Source: Myxococcales bacterium (GTDB lineage: Bacteria; Myxococcota; Polyangia; Nannocystales; Nannocystaceae). Taken from it: a DNA stretch of 64,000 nt. The notes under the pieces were generated by a model. The model did not search any database. It was not told where the DNA came from and worked only from the letters and a program-made list of their open reading frames with translations. The DNA is taken from contig JAEUJW010000008.1 in the NCBI GenBank assembly GCA_016793465.1, positions 1-64,000 on the forward strand, given 5' to 3'. Below, piece after piece: positions 29,983 through 39,742 of this stretch. Both the position numbers and the translations under genes were made by a program. How positions within the stretch are numbered: position 1 is the first letter of the stretch; each line of letters begins with the position of its first letter.

Positions 29983-32040
29983 TCACTTCCTGGCCTGCAG
30001 CAGCGGCCGGGCCTGCTTGACCCACAGCGCCGGCTCCTCGCCGGCCGGCGCCTCGAACTTGAACTCGACGTCCATCGCGTACCACGCCAGCGGGTCGTCC
30101 GGCGGCGGACCGTACGCCGGGCGGAAGAACTCGCGGATGTCCGCCAGCCCCTCGCCGAGCTCGAGCATCTGCGCGGTCGTCAGCACGGTCTCGCCCTTCG
30201 CCACCAGGTTGGAGTGGGCGATGAACACGATCGGCTGCCCGGGCGAGTCCCAGTAGATCACGAACTGGTCGGTCGAGTCGCCCGCGTCCGGCATCACCAC
30301 CGACGCCTCGCCCGCCTGCACGTTGACGTAGAAGCCCGGCTCGAGCCCCGAGGTGTCGAACGGGTTGGCCGTCAGCGCCACCCCGTTCGCCTCCTCGCTC
30401 GGGAACGACGGGTGCACCAGCAGCGCCATCGCCACCGCCAGGTGGTCGATGCTGCGGTAGCTGCGCTCCTCGAACGCCCGGAAGTACCACACGCTCGACC
30501 ACACCTCGCGCACGTCGTCGAACACCTCCTCGACGTCGTCCACGCTCGCCGTCTTCGAGGTGTAGAGCCCCGCCCCCGTGAAGCCCTCGAGGTCCTCCGC
30601 GTTGGTGCTCGAGCGCATGCGCATGAGCTGGTGCGGGTAGTCCGCGTGGAGCTTGCCCATCAGCAGCGCCTTGAACGTCGGGTCGACCGGCGCCGCCAGC
30701 ATGTCGGCGCGCAGCTCGGCCAGCTCCGCGTCGCGCACCGCCGGGTCGTCCTGGAAGCTCGGGTCGTCGAGCAGCCCGGCCACGCGGTCGAAGAACCCGT
30801 TGTCGGTCATGAACTGGTGGTAGTAGTAGACCGGCACCCCGAACGCGTCGGGGACGCGCAGCTCGCCCTGCAGCTGCGTCAGCGCCGCGAAGTGCCCCAT
30901 CTTGCCGCCGAACGCCAGGATGGCCGCGTCGATGCCCTGCGCGAGCGGCAGCTGCGGGTCGAGGATGAGCTCGGCGTCCATCAGCTCGGTCACGCTCAGG
31001 TCGATCTGCGGGACCGCCACGTCGTCGGGCTTGTGCTCGTCCCACCACGCGTCGGCCTCCGCCTTGCTGACCTCGGCGATCCGCCACTCGAACGGGTCGA
31101 CCGTCAGGCTGACCCACTTGTCCGCGAGCGCGCGCAGCTCCGGCGACTCGCTGGCCCCGCGCAGCCCCATGTTCGGCGTGCCGCGGTTCTGCGACAGCAC
31201 GTTGATGTGCGACAGCGGCGTCTGGAACTCCGCGGTGATGATGCCCGTGACCACCGAGATGTCGTTCGGCACGCTGTCCAGCACCACGATGTCGCGGAAG
31301 CCCACGTACTCGCTCTCGAGCTGCTCCGCCGTCAGGAAGCGCAGGCGCCCGAGGCTCGTGCCGAGGTTGAGCGGCTGGTAGTCGATGCCCGCGTACAGCT
31401 CGTCGGTCGTGATGATCTTGACCGCCGGCGGCAGCCCCTCCGCGACCGTCTCGACCGCCTCCGACGACGGGTGGAAGTAGAGGTCGCCGCCGATGAACGC
31501 GTTGTCGGCGATCTTCGTGTACGCCGCCTCGATCATCGCCGCCGACGCGGTGTCGTACGGCGAGATCTCGTACGTCCACACCCCCGGCCCCTCGTAGTAG
31601 GTCAGCGCCCCCAGCAGGAAGCGCCGCTGCGGCGAGTAGTACTCGGTCATGTTGAACTGACCGAGGTCCGGCACGATCGGCCTGCCCATGCCCGACAGGT
31701 GCGCGTGCGCGAATTCCCAGTGGATGAGGAAGCGCTGGCTGTTCTGGAAGTACAGCCGGCCCATGTCGAGCTGGTCGATCACCGTCTTGACCGAGCGCGC
31801 CCCCGGGATGCTGGCGTCGAGCGGCAGCGACGCCAGCGCGTCGAAGTCCGCCTGACAGCCGATCTGGTCGGCCCAGTCGGGCGCCTCGCCCGCGGGCACG
31901 CGGCAGGCCCACGCCTCGCCGGTGGTCCCGCCGGTCCCGGAGCCCGCCGTCCCGCCGTCGTCGCCGGTCACGTCGCTGTACGGGCCGCCGCAGCCGAGGC
32001 CCATCGCGCCCACGAATATCGCCGAGATCCTGCGCATCAC
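29983..32040 (-). CDS. PEP/pyruvate-binding (PPDK-like) lipoprotein
   Basis: 685 residues; GGAGGA ribosome site upstream. The N-terminus carries a signal with lipobox MGLGC and a Gly/Thr linker, so the protein should be extracytoplasmic. Residues about 240-300 hold a swivelling phosphohistidine-type motif (TPLSHINVLSQNRGTPNMGL), and residues about 440-680 hold a PPDK_N/ATP-grasp-like domain (LMRMRSSTNAEDLEGFTGAGLYTSKTA, ending VEFKFE...LWVKQARPLL). The order (His domain before the nucleotide domain) is reversed relative to PEP synthase and PPDK. An ATP-dependent phosphotransferase fold on a surface lipoprotein is odd because ATP is absent outside; it may act as a binding protein. Confidence 0.82.
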   Translation of the reverse strand: MMRRISAIFVGAMGLGCGGPYSDVTGDDGGTAGSGTGGTTGEAWACRVPAGEAPDWADQIGCQADFDALASLPLDASIPGARSVKTVIDQLDMGRLYFQNSQRFLIHWEFAHAHLSGMGRPIVPDLGQFNMTEYYSPQRRFLLGALTYYEGPGVWTYEISPYDTASAAMIEAAYTKIADNAFIGGDLYFHPSSEAVETVAEGLPPAVKIITTDELYAGIDYQPLNLGTSLGRLRFLTAEQLESEYVGFRDIVVLDSVPNDISVVTGIITAEFQTPLSHINVLSQNRGTPNMGLRGASESPELRALADKWVSLTVDPFEWRIAEVSKAEADAWWDEHKPDDVAVPQIDLSVTELMDAELILDPQLPLAQGIDAAILAFGGKMGHFAALTQLQGELRVPDAFGVPVYYYHQFMTDNGFFDRVAGLLDDPSFQDDPAVRDAELAELRADMLAAPVDPTFKALLMGKLHADYPHQLMRMRSSTNAEDLEGFTGAGLYTSKTASVDDVEEVFDDVREVWSSVWYFRAFEERSYRSIDHLAVAMALLVHPSFPSEEANGVALTANPFDTSGLEPGFYVNVQAGEASVVMPDAGDSTDQFVIYWDSPGQPIVFIAHSNLVAKGETVLTTAQMLELGEGLADIREFFRPAYGPPPDDPLAWYAMDVEFKFEAPAGEEPALWVKQARPLLQARK

Positions 32041-32050
32041 CGTCCTCCGC

Positions 32051-33199
32051 TCACGGGTAACCGCGGGGCTTGTCCCCGACGCCCATCGGCACCTCGAACA
32101 CCCGATCCTGGCTGAAGTCGAGCACGTACAGCGTCTCCGGCTCCCACCCGCCGACGCCCGAGCCGAACTGCATGTTGGGGATCCACCCGGTGTACATGCC
32201 GAGCTCGATGTGCGGCGTCTTGCTGAGGCCGTCCGGGCTGATCTTCCAGATCGTCGCCGGCCCGAACTCGCACACGTACACGTTGCCGCACGCGTCGACG
32301 ATCATGCCGTCGAGCGCCCCGCCGCCGACGCCCGAGGCGAACGGCTCCGGCGTGCCCGTCTGCATGTCGTCGGCCATCTTGACCGCGGTGATCGTCCCGC
32401 CGCCGAAGCTGCCGACGTACAGCGTCTTGTAGTCCGGGCTGAACGACAGCCCGTTGGCGCTGTTGAGGCCCTCGGCGACGATCGTGAACTGCCCGGTCGC
32501 CGGGTCGATGCGCCGCACCCGGTTGCCGCCCTGCTCCGCCGCGTACAGATAACCGTCCATGTCGACCTCGAGGCCGTTGGCGTACTCGAGCCCGCCGAGC
32601 ACCATCTCCTTGAAGTTGTTGCCCGGGCTGACGCGGAAGATCGTCGCCGAGGTGTTGTCCGCCCCGACCAGCACCCCGTTCGACGTCATGCGCAGCCCCG
32701 CCACGAACCCGCCGACAGCCGGCACCCACAGCACCGGCGGCCCGTCGAACGGGGTCTTGAACAGGTTGCCGTCCTCCACGCCGATGAGGTTGCCCTCGTG
32801 GTCGAACGCCAGGTCCTCGCTGGCGGCGATGCCAGCCTTCACCGTGAACGGCAGCGGCCCCGCCGGCAGCGCGCCGCAGTCGATCGGCGAGCCCGTGGTG
32901 TCGTCGCCCGTGCTCGTCGACTCGCCGCCCGTCGACGAGCTCGACGTCGTGTCGTCGCCCGTGCTCGTCGACCCGTCGCCCGTCGTGCCCGTCGTGCCCC
33001 CCGACGACGTGCCCGTCCCGGTCGCGCCCGCGGTCCCGCCCGTCGTCGACGTCGGCTCGCCCGTCACCGGCTCCACCGTCTCGCCCGCGCTCGACGACGA
33101 ACTCGACCCCGAGGCCGTCCCATCGGCGCTCGCCGACGGCCCCGAACCACATGCGACGAGCCCGACACAACCGAGCAACGATAAGAGGCGCAGATTCAC
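32051..33199 (-). CDS. SMP-30/gluconolactonase-like beta-propeller lipoprotein
   Basis: 382 residues from the GTG at 33199, chosen because GATACT lies exactly 6 nt upstream; GTG codons at 33205 and 33223 are in frame but too close to or before that box. Signal with lipobox GLVAC, then about 90 residues of Ser/Thr/Gly/Asp (repeats of TSTGDDT and SSSTGG). The body is a propeller of the SMP-30/NHL type: DLAFDHEGNLIGV, GLEVDMDGYLYAAEQGGNRVRRIDP, GLSFSPDYKTLYVG, GMIVDACGNVYVCEFG. It is the first gene of the operon with the PEP-domain lipoprotein 10 bp downstream. Possibly a lactonase or ligand-binding propeller. Confidence 0.82.
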   Translation of the reverse strand: MNLRLLSLLGCVGLVACGSGPSASADGTASGSSSSSSAGETVEPVTGEPTSTTGGTAGATGTGTSSGGTTGTTGDGSTSTGDDTTSSSSTGGESTSTGDDTTGSPIDCGALPAGPLPFTVKAGIAASEDLAFDHEGNLIGVEDGNLFKTPFDGPPVLWVPAVGGFVAGLRMTSNGVLVGADNTSATIFRVSPGNNFKEMVLGGLEYANGLEVDMDGYLYAAEQGGNRVRRIDPATGQFTIVAEGLNSANGLSFSPDYKTLYVGSFGGGTITAVKMADDMQTGTPEPFASGVGGGALDGMIVDACGNVYVCEFGPATIWKISPDGLSKTPHIELGMYTGWIPNMQFGSGVGGWEPETLYVLDFSQDRVFEVPMGVGDKPRGYP

Positions 33200-33287
33200 A
33201 CGCACAGTATCGACCCCGTCCACACACGCGCAGAATCACGCCAGCGTGATTTTAATTGCGGATCGTCGCAGCCCGCGACCGACGAGG

Positions 33288-33893
33288 TCACCGCGCCGCG
33301 GGGTCCGCCGCGATCCGCCTCGCTATCGCCGGCGGCAGCGGATAGACGCGCTCCCTCGGCAGCAGCGCCCGCGCCCGGTCGAGCTTGCCCGCCGTCACCT
33401 GCGCGTGGATCTTGCGCACGAGCGGCGTCAGGTCGGTGATGGCGACGGTCCACGCCTCGACGAATCTCTCGATGACGTGCCGCGACAGCCCGACCTGGAT
33501 CGCGTCGCACTCGAGGCCGGCCCCGCGGATCGACCGCTCCGGGTCCCACTGCACGTGCACGGTGGCCGCCGCGAACTGCCGCTGCCAGTCCTCGACGTCG
33601 CGGTGCACCCCGCGGGTGTACGCCGTCAGCACGCCCGCCGCGAGCGCCTCCTCCCAGCCCGCCCGCGTGATCCGCACGGCCAGCACCCGCTCCTGCCCGG
33701 CCTTCTGCGCCCAGTTGCTGCGCTCCATCAGCCACAGGAACGACGGCTTGATCCACGTCATCCGCCCCAGCGAAAACGGCGGCACGAACCTGTTCGCCCG
33801 CACCGCCGGCTCGGCGATCGCCGGCGCGTACGCCTGGTACACCACGATCGTCCGGGCGTCGTAGTCCGCGCGGATGTGGTTGAGCGCTGCCAC
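33288..33893 (-). CDS. DUF4291 family protein
   Basis: 201 residues from the GTG at 33893, which follows TATGCT by 9 nt. The N-terminal block [25 protein letters not shown], then [27 protein letters not shown] and [26 protein letters not shown], match the DUF4291 family closely. No signal peptide or membrane segment, so it is cytoplasmic. Biochemical function unknown. The frame is open far upstream, but that part is a shadow of the FG-GAP gene. Confidence 0.85.
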   Translation of the reverse strand: MAALNHIRADYDARTIVVYQAYAPAIAEPAVRANRFVPPFSLGRMTWIKPSFLWLMERSNWAQKAGQERVLAVRITRAGWEEALAAGVLTAYTRGVHRDVEDWQRQFAAATVHVQWDPERSIRGAGLECDAIQVGLSRHVIERFVEAWTVAITDLTPLVRKIHAQVTAGKLDRARALLPRERVYPLPPAIARRIAADPAAR

Positions 33894-33928
33894 CGGCAGA
33901 CGAGCATAACCCGCGACGGCGAGGCGCT

Positions 33929-35356
33929 CTACGGCGAGAGCACGATCGTCACGCCGTCGCCCCCGGGGAAGGTCGCCAGCACGAGATCGGGCGCGTCGTC
34001 GCCGTCGAGCAGGCCGGCGTGGATGCGGATCGCCGGCGACGGCAGGTCGACCAGCGCCGCCGCCACCAGCGTCCCGTCGCCCGCGCCGAGGAAGCGGGCC
34101 ACCGCCGCGGTCTCGTCGTCGATCGCCGCCACGTCGAGGTGCGTGTCGCCGTCGAGGTCGACCACCTTGATCGAGAACGGCTTCTTGAAGCCCGCGGGCA
34201 TCGGCGTGGCCCCGCCGAGCGTGAGGCCGCCCGCGCCGTCGTTGGCGAGGAACGCCAGCGACGGCGGCTCGAGCACCGCCATCACCGCGTCGAGGTCGCC
34301 GTCCTCGTCGAGGTCGGCCAGCTCGCCGCCCCACGGGGCGATGCCGGGCGTCAGCACCTTGGGCTGGGCGAACGCCCCCTGCGGCGTCCCGAACACCCGC
34401 AGGAGCCCGTTCGGCTGGCTCGACTGGAACAGCAGCGCGTCCGCGAAGCCGTCGCCGTTGAGGTCGCCGGGCAGCAGCCCGTTGGGGTCGATGCCCACCA
34501 CGTCGACCGCCCCGATCTGCGTCGTCACCGGCTCGAAGAAGAAGTTCCCGTCGCTGCTCGGCACGAACGTCACCCCGAACTTCTTGGGCGCGTCGGTGGC
34601 CCACAGCGCGTAGATGTCGCCGTCGCCGTCGTCGTCCCCGTCGCGCACCCGCGTGTTCAAGAGGATGTTCGGGACCTCGACCTCCATCCACGGCGCGAAC
34701 GGCCCGGGCTCGACCCAGCGGAAGATCCCGAGCGGCGGGCCCGCCCGGTCCATGATCACGTCGGTGCCCGGCGCGGCGTCGAGCGGGCCGACCGACGGGA
34801 ACGCCGAGATCCCCGTCAGGCCCGCGTCGACCTCCGGCGCGAACGTCCCGTCGCCGTTGCCGCGGGAGAAGTGCGTCTCCAGCACCAGACCCTCGTCGAC
34901 GCCGAGCACCAGCAGGTCGAGCTCGTCGTCGCCGTCGAAGTCGGCCAGCTCGAGCGCCAGCGGCGTGAACACCCCCGGCTCTCCGGTCGAGGTGTCGTCG
35001 CTCGAGCTCCCCTCCGAGCCGCTCGACGTCTCGCTCGTGCCCGTCGAGGTGTCGCCCTCGCTCGTCGACGTGTCGGTGATCGTCACCGGCGTCGTCATCG
35101 GCAGCGTCGTCGTGGCGGTCGTCGGCGGCTCCGTGGTCGGCATCGGCTCCGTCGTCGTCGGCTCCGTCGACATCGTCGTCGTCGGCGGCGGCGGGAACGT
35201 GGTCGTCGGCGGCTCCCCGTCGGTCGCCCCGCCGCTCGACGATCCGCCCGTCGACTCCGCGGTCGCCTCCCCGATCTCGCGATCGGTGCACCCACCCAGC
35301 AGCGCCAGCGCCGCGATCCGCGCGACATTCTTCAATAAAAAAAGGCCAGGCATCAT
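33929..35356 (-). CDS. FG-GAP/VCBS-repeat lipoprotein with Thr-rich linker
   Basis: 475 residues. Lipobox LLGGC, then about 110 residues of Thr/Pro/Ser/Glu ([25 protein letters not shown]). The body has repeated [55 protein letters not shown] and [14 protein letters not shown] units, the calcium-binding FG-GAP/VCBS signature. TAGACT lies 7 nt before the ATG at 35356, supporting that start. Codons 5-8 read CTT TTT TTA TTG: a T-run plus a TTA codon that is otherwise very rare here. TTG at 35335 would also give a good signal peptide. Confidence 0.83.
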   Translation of the reverse strand: MMPGLFLLKNVARIAALALLGGCTDREIGEATAESTGGSSSGGATDGEPPTTTFPPPPTTTMSTEPTTTEPMPTTEPPTTATTTLPMTTPVTITDTSTSEGDTSTGTSETSSGSEGSSSDDTSTGEPGVFTPLALELADFDGDDELDLLVLGVDEGLVLETHFSRGNGDGTFAPEVDAGLTGISAFPSVGPLDAAPGTDVIMDRAGPPLGIFRWVEPGPFAPWMEVEVPNILLNTRVRDGDDDGDGDIYALWATDAPKKFGVTFVPSSDGNFFFEPVTTQIGAVDVVGIDPNGLLPGDLNGDGFADALLFQSSQPNGLLRVFGTPQGAFAQPKVLTPGIAPWGGELADLDEDGDLDAVMAVLEPPSLAFLANDGAGGLTLGGATPMPAGFKKPFSIKVVDLDGDTHLDVAAIDDETAAVARFLGAGDGTLVAAALVDLPSPAIRIHAGLLDGDDAPDLVLATFPGGDGVTIVLSP

Positions 35357-35555
35357 CCGCCAGAGTCTACGCCGCCGCGCGCGCGACGTCCGATCGACGT
35401 CCGAGCCGCCCGACCCCGACCGCCGGGGTCGCGGCTCGAACGTCGTCCCGCCGGGCCTCGACGCCGATCACTCCGGCGCCGCGGCGACGAACGCCGCCAC
35501 CGCCCCGCGCAGGTCCGGCGTGAGCAGCAGCAGACCTGCCTCGCCCCCCGCCCCG

Positions 35556-36971
35556 TCAAGCCGGCACCCACGACCCGTGGAACCCGAGCGGCATCACGTG
35601 CGGCAGCCTGGCCCGGGCCACCGGCCCCGCCTCGAGGTCGCGCCCGTCGAAGATCTGCAGCTCGCTCGCCGCCTCGCGCGCGTCGAGCACCACCGACAAC
35701 AACCACACGTCCCCCTCGTCGCGCGCCCCGACCTTCGCCACCGGCACCAGCTCGCCCGCCCACGCGCCCGCGGGCAGCGGCGCCGTGAGCAGCCGCCGCG
35801 ACTCGACCTCGAACACCGCCGGCCGCCCGGGGATGTCGCTGCCCTCCCACGTCAGCCCGAACGCCCGCGTGTACGGCCGCCCCGACCACGCCTCGCCGAT
35901 GCGCGGGAACTCGAACGAGCGCCCGAGCAGCACCTCCCAGCGCACCGTCCCCGTCCTGCGCTCGATCACCAGCCGCCGCAGACTGCCCGCGACCCGCCGC
36001 AGCGGCCCCTCGCCCATCATCTCGTAGAACACCCGCAGCAGATCCTCCGACGCGTACGCGCACACATCGACGACCACGGTCTCGTGCTCGTCGTACGCGT
36101 TGACGACGTGGAACCCGAGGAACGGATCGGTCTCGAACCACCGCGCCGCCCCGGTCCGCCGATCCACCACACCGATCTGCGCGCCCAGCTCCGGGCGATA
36201 GCGGAGGTTCTCGCCGTAGCTCGACTGCCCGAGCATCAGCCCGAGCGGCACCCTCGGCGTCACCACCGGCGTCGCCACCACCACCGCCGACCGCGGCGTC
36301 AGCCCGAAGTCGTGGATCATCGCCGGCATCGGCAGCGCCACGCTCGCGACCTTGCTGGCCGCCCCGCGCTCCGGCCAGCGGTACAGGTGCAGCTTCGGCA
36401 CCCGCCCCTGCTCGGTCCCGAAGCCCCACAGCTCGCCGCTCGCCGGGTCGCGCCGCGGATGGGCCGCGAACGTCGCCAGCGGCGTCTCGAGCAGCCCGCC
36501 GAGCGTCTCCTCGCCGAGCGTCGACAGGTCGTCGGCGTCGACGCGCCACGGCCGCCCCGCCTCGCACAGCGCGAACAGCCCGCCCGCGTGCGCGACCACG
36601 TGCGTGTTGGCCGGGTTGCGCCGCTGCTTGCGGTGAAACAGCCGGCGGAGCCGCCCGCCCGGCGGCGACGTCCCGAACGACCCGTACAGCCGCCGCCGCG
36701 CCCGGTCCTCCTCGACGTGCGCCGACTGCTGCACGAACCGGCAGCGATACGTCGCCCCCCCGGCGTCGAGCGTGAGCGCGTGGATCATCCCGTCCCCGTC
36801 GAACCAGTGCCGGAGCCTGTCCCCGAAGACATCCCAGCGCGAGGGCCCGACGCGGTACAGCGTCCCGCGCAGGTCCGCCGGCACCTGCCCGACGATCGGC
36901 AGCCGCGCCGGCGCGATCACCTCGCGCTCGAGCGAGCGCAGCCCCACGCGAAACTCATGGCCGCCGTCCAT
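35556..36971 (-). CDS. Carotenoid cleavage oxygenase (RPE65/CCO family)
   Basis: 471 residues from the ATG at 36971. The four iron-binding histidines of the CCO propeller are visible: TFAAHPRRDPASGELWGFG, PAMIHDFGLTPRSAVV, FHVVNAYDEHETVVVD and PLGFHGSWVP. The opening IVGQVPADLRGTLYRVGPSRWDVFGD...HWFDGDGMIHAL is also typical. These non-heme Fe(II) enzymes cleave carotenoids or stilbenes with O2. No signal peptide. A palindrome copy (36815-36834) encodes DVFGDRLR in the conserved N-terminal region. A -35/-10 pair with 17-nt spacing lies 7 nt before the ATG. Confidence 0.92.
   Translation of the reverse strand: MDGGHEFRVGLRSLEREVIAPARLPIVGQVPADLRGTLYRVGPSRWDVFGDRLRHWFDGDGMIHALTLDAGGATYRCRFVQQSAHVEEDRARRRLYGSFGTSPPGGRLRRLFHRKQRRNPANTHVVAHAGGLFALCEAGRPWRVDADDLSTLGEETLGGLLETPLATFAAHPRRDPASGELWGFGTEQGRVPKLHLYRWPERGAASKVASVALPMPAMIHDFGLTPRSAVVVATPVVTPRVPLGLMLGQSSYGENLRYRPELGAQIGVVDRRTGAARWFETDPFLGFHVVNAYDEHETVVVDVCAYASEDLLRVFYEMMGEGPLRRVAGSLRRLVIERRTGTVRWEVLLGRSFEFPRIGEAWSGRPYTRAFGLTWEGSDIPGRPAVFEVESRRLLTAPLPAGAWAGELVPVAKVGARDEGDVWLLSVVLDAREAASELQIFDGRDLEAGPVARARLPHVMPLGFHGSWVPA
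36815..36834. repeat. Dispersed palindrome copy 8 (coding)
   Basis: GCCTGTCCCCGAAGACATCC; one mismatch in the right half-site, TCC-type flank, inside the carotenoid oxygenase gene. Confidence 0.65.
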
Positions 36972-36978
36972 CGCCGGC

Positions 36979-37007
36979 AGGCTATGCCGGCGACGGACGC
37001 GCGTCAA
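36979..37007 (-). promoter_or_regulatory. Promoter of the carotenoid oxygenase gene
   Basis: Minus strand: TTGACG (37007-37002), exactly 17 nt, TAGCCT (36984-36979), then 7 nt to the ATG at 36971. Confidence 0.72.
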
Positions 37008-37014
37008 CGCGGGC

Positions 37015-39618
37015 TCAGTTCGGCATCAGGCACTTGCCCGAGTTCGTGCCCGTGTTGTTGTCGGTGCGGCACTCCGCCCACGCCGGGTGCGGCACGTCGG
37101 TGTCGTCGACCACCGCGTAGATGTTGACGACGCCGTCCTTCACGTCCTGCGGCGCGTCGTTGTACGGCAGCACCAGCTGCTGCGACTCGAGCGGGTACAG
37201 CGCCTTGCTCGTGCTCAGCTCCCCCACCTTCATGCCGTTCGGCGGGTCGCCGATGTAGTACCCGACCGCCACGCCGCTCGGCAGCGACGCCTCGCCGACG
37301 TTGCGCACGGTCGCAACCAGCGAGTAGTCCATGTCCTCGCACAGCGGCGCGATCGCCACGATCGCGTCCGGCGCCCCGAACTCGCTGTCCGGCTGCTTGT
37401 TCTGGCGGAAGTTGTTGAGCCCCGGCGTGGTCCAGTTGGGCGGCGGCATGGCCGGCACCGAACCGTCCTCGTCGACGTTGGTGACGTAGTACGCGTGCTG
37501 GTTCCACACCCGCCGCGTGCGCACCCACTTGCCGCCGGCCGCCCCGAACACGCGCACGCCCGCCTGCGCGGTCGCCCCGTTCTCCGCGCACATGATGTTG
37601 GGGTCGGCCTTCGCGTAGGCGTTGCTGACGACCACGATGTCGGCCTGCCCGTCGTTGTCGACGTCCGCGACCACCGGGTTCTCGATCAGCGTCGCCGTCG
37701 AGTTGCAGCGCTCGATCAGGATGTTCCCGGTCGGCCCCTCGTACACCCGCAGGCGGTTCTGGTCGGAGTACACCACCTCGGCCTTGCCGTCGCCGTCGAA
37801 GTCGAACACCGACGATCCCGTCGACGCCGACGAGCAGTCCTTGGTCTGCTTGATCCACAGGAACGTCATCGGCCCCGGCGTGGCCGGGTCGATCAGCTTG
37901 GCCCCGCTGAACACCGCGTAGCCGATCCCGCCGGCCGTGCCGACGTCCGGGACGCCGTCGCCGTCGAAGTCGGCCACGGTCGGCGGCCCGCCGCCGTGCG
38001 TGTTGCCCCAGCTCCCGTTCGGGCACAGCGCCGGCGACAGCCCGCCGTTGATGTCGACCGGAGAGCGCACCACCGTGAACTTGCTCGGCACCTTGTCGTC
38101 GTAGCGCCAGATCGACAGCGCGTGGTTGAGGTTGTCGATCACCACCACCTCCGGCACTCCGTCCTTATTAAAATCGGCGATCGCCGGCCACGGGCTCTTC
38201 CAGTCCTCGTCGCCGGGGAACGCGCTCTGGTCGGCCAGCATGGTGTTGACGAACACCGTGCCGTCCGCGCGGTACCCGCGGCTCGACGTGACGACGTCGA
38301 GCTTACCGTCGAGGTCGAGGTCCGCGACGATGAACGACCCGTTGAGCGGCGGGCTGAACGTCGCCTTGACCGCCCCCGTCGCCCCGTCGAGGACGCCGTG
38401 CTCGACGATCACCTCGACGGCGCCGTCGCCCTCGAGATCCGCGATCGACGGCATGAAGCAGCTCGTCACCTGCGTCTGCCACAGCGCCGCGCCGTCCTCG
38501 CCCTTGCGCGCGTACACCTGCACGGGGTTGAGGCCGATCCCGCAGCCGACCACCTCGTTGCCCGGCTGCCCGTCGATGTTGCCGCCCGCGAGCTGCTTGG
38601 TCGGGTTGACCGCCCCCGCCAGCACGTTCCACTTCTCGACCAGCTTGCCGTTCTCCACCGAGATCGCGTGCATCGACCCGTTGGTCCCGTAGGCCCCGCT
38701 GGTGAACGTCGAGAACACGATCTCCGGGATGTCGCGCTCGGTGACCACGCCGTCGCAGTCGTCGTCGTCGAGCTGGACGACGATCGGCGTCATCATGATA
38801 TCGGTGTTGTAAGGCGGGTTGATGACCCCGCCCCAGGTGTACTTCACGTCCGGGTTGAACCCGCCCGCGGGGTCGAACTCGCAGCTCTGCAGGCAGTCCG
38901 GGTCCTCCGGGTCCTGCGGCGGATCGTTCGGCCCGCACAGCGGCGGCTTGGTCAGGCACTTGCCGGTCGGCAGGATCACCCCGCCCATGCACATCGGGTC
39001 CGGCGGCTGGACCTCGCCCTGCCCGAGCGACACGTCGCAGTACTCGTTGCCCGCGCAGTCCTCCGGCTCGTCGCACTCGACCCCCGGCACCTCGCACTTG
39101 GTGAAGTTGCAGACCTCGCCGACCGCGCAGCACACCGCCCCGCAGTAGACCTCGTCCTTCTCGCAGCACTCCGCGCCCTCGCACGGCTCGCCCGTGGTGC
39201 CCGAGCTCGACCCGGTGTCCGGCTCGCTCATGCTCACCGGGCTGGTCGTCCCGCTGTCGTCGCTGCCCCCCGTCGTCGTCGACCCGCCCGACTCGCTGCT
39301 CGTGTCGCTCAGCGTGCCCGGCGACGTCGACGTCAGCGTCGCGCCGGTGTCCGCGGTGGTCGGCTCGCTCGTCGGCGCCGTGGTCTCGCAGTCGGCCTCG
39401 GCCACGCACGTGGTGTTGCCGTTGGTGTTGGTGCCGACCGTCGCCTCGGTCGCCGTCTCCCCGCTGGTCGGTGAGGACCCCTGCGTCGTCGTCGCGCCCG
39501 TCGACCCGGTCCCTCCGTCGGTGTTGCCGGCCGACGCCGTCGCCCCGCCGTCATCCCCGCAGCCGACCACCAGCGCCGCAACCACACCCCATGCACTCGT
39601 TCCAACCAACCATCGCAT
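37015..39618 (-). CDS. Large FG-GAP/VCBS-repeat lipoprotein
   Basis: 867 residues. Signal with lipobox LVVGC, a Thr/Ser/Gly linker of about 130 residues, a Cys-rich module (about 140-225: CEGAECCEKDEVYCGAVCCAVGEVCNFTKCEVPGVEC fragments), then FG-GAP blocks (DLEGDGAVEVIVEHG, DLDLDGKLDVVTS, DFNKDGVPEVVVID, DFDGDGVPDVGTAG, DFDGDGKAEVVYSD, DVDNDGQADIVVVS) and a C-terminal beta-sandwich like CARDB (ATVRNVGEASLPSGVAVGYYIGDPP). TAAGGT lies 6 nt before the ATG. Surface adhesion or ligand binding is likely; no enzyme motif. Confidence 0.86.
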   Translation of the reverse strand: MRWLVGTSAWGVVAALVVGCGDDGGATASAGNTDGGTGSTGATTTQGSSPTSGETATEATVGTNTNGNTTCVAEADCETTAPTSEPTTADTGATLTSTSPGTLSDTSSESGGSTTTGGSDDSGTTSPVSMSEPDTGSSSGTTGEPCEGAECCEKDEVYCGAVCCAVGEVCNFTKCEVPGVECDEPEDCAGNEYCDVSLGQGEVQPPDPMCMGGVILPTGKCLTKPPLCGPNDPPQDPEDPDCLQSCEFDPAGGFNPDVKYTWGGVINPPYNTDIMMTPIVVQLDDDDCDGVVTERDIPEIVFSTFTSGAYGTNGSMHAISVENGKLVEKWNVLAGAVNPTKQLAGGNIDGQPGNEVVGCGIGLNPVQVYARKGEDGAALWQTQVTSCFMPSIADLEGDGAVEVIVEHGVLDGATGAVKATFSPPLNGSFIVADLDLDGKLDVVTSSRGYRADGTVFVNTMLADQSAFPGDEDWKSPWPAIADFNKDGVPEVVVIDNLNHALSIWRYDDKVPSKFTVVRSPVDINGGLSPALCPNGSWGNTHGGGPPTVADFDGDGVPDVGTAGGIGYAVFSGAKLIDPATPGPMTFLWIKQTKDCSSASTGSSVFDFDGDGKAEVVYSDQNRLRVYEGPTGNILIERCNSTATLIENPVVADVDNDGQADIVVVSNAYAKADPNIMCAENGATAQAGVRVFGAAGGKWVRTRRVWNQHAYYVTNVDEDGSVPAMPPPNWTTPGLNNFRQNKQPDSEFGAPDAIVAIAPLCEDMDYSLVATVRNVGEASLPSGVAVGYYIGDPPNGMKVGELSTSKALYPLESQQLVLPYNDAPQDVKDGVVNIYAVVDDTDVPHPAWAECRTDNNTGTNSGKCLMPN

Positions 39619-39742
39619 CCGCCCACCTTACCGGATCCCCCCGCGCTGAAGCGCCCGCGGCCCGAACCATTGAGGCAACGCACACGTCCACCGCCGACGC
39701 TGGCGCAATGACCCCGCCCCCGGCTACGTTCCCGACACACCC

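Noticed and set aside
32068..32090. TGTCCCCGACGCCCATC near the end of the propeller gene
   Set aside because: Only the left half-site matches the dispersed element; possibly a decayed copy but not distinguishable from chance.
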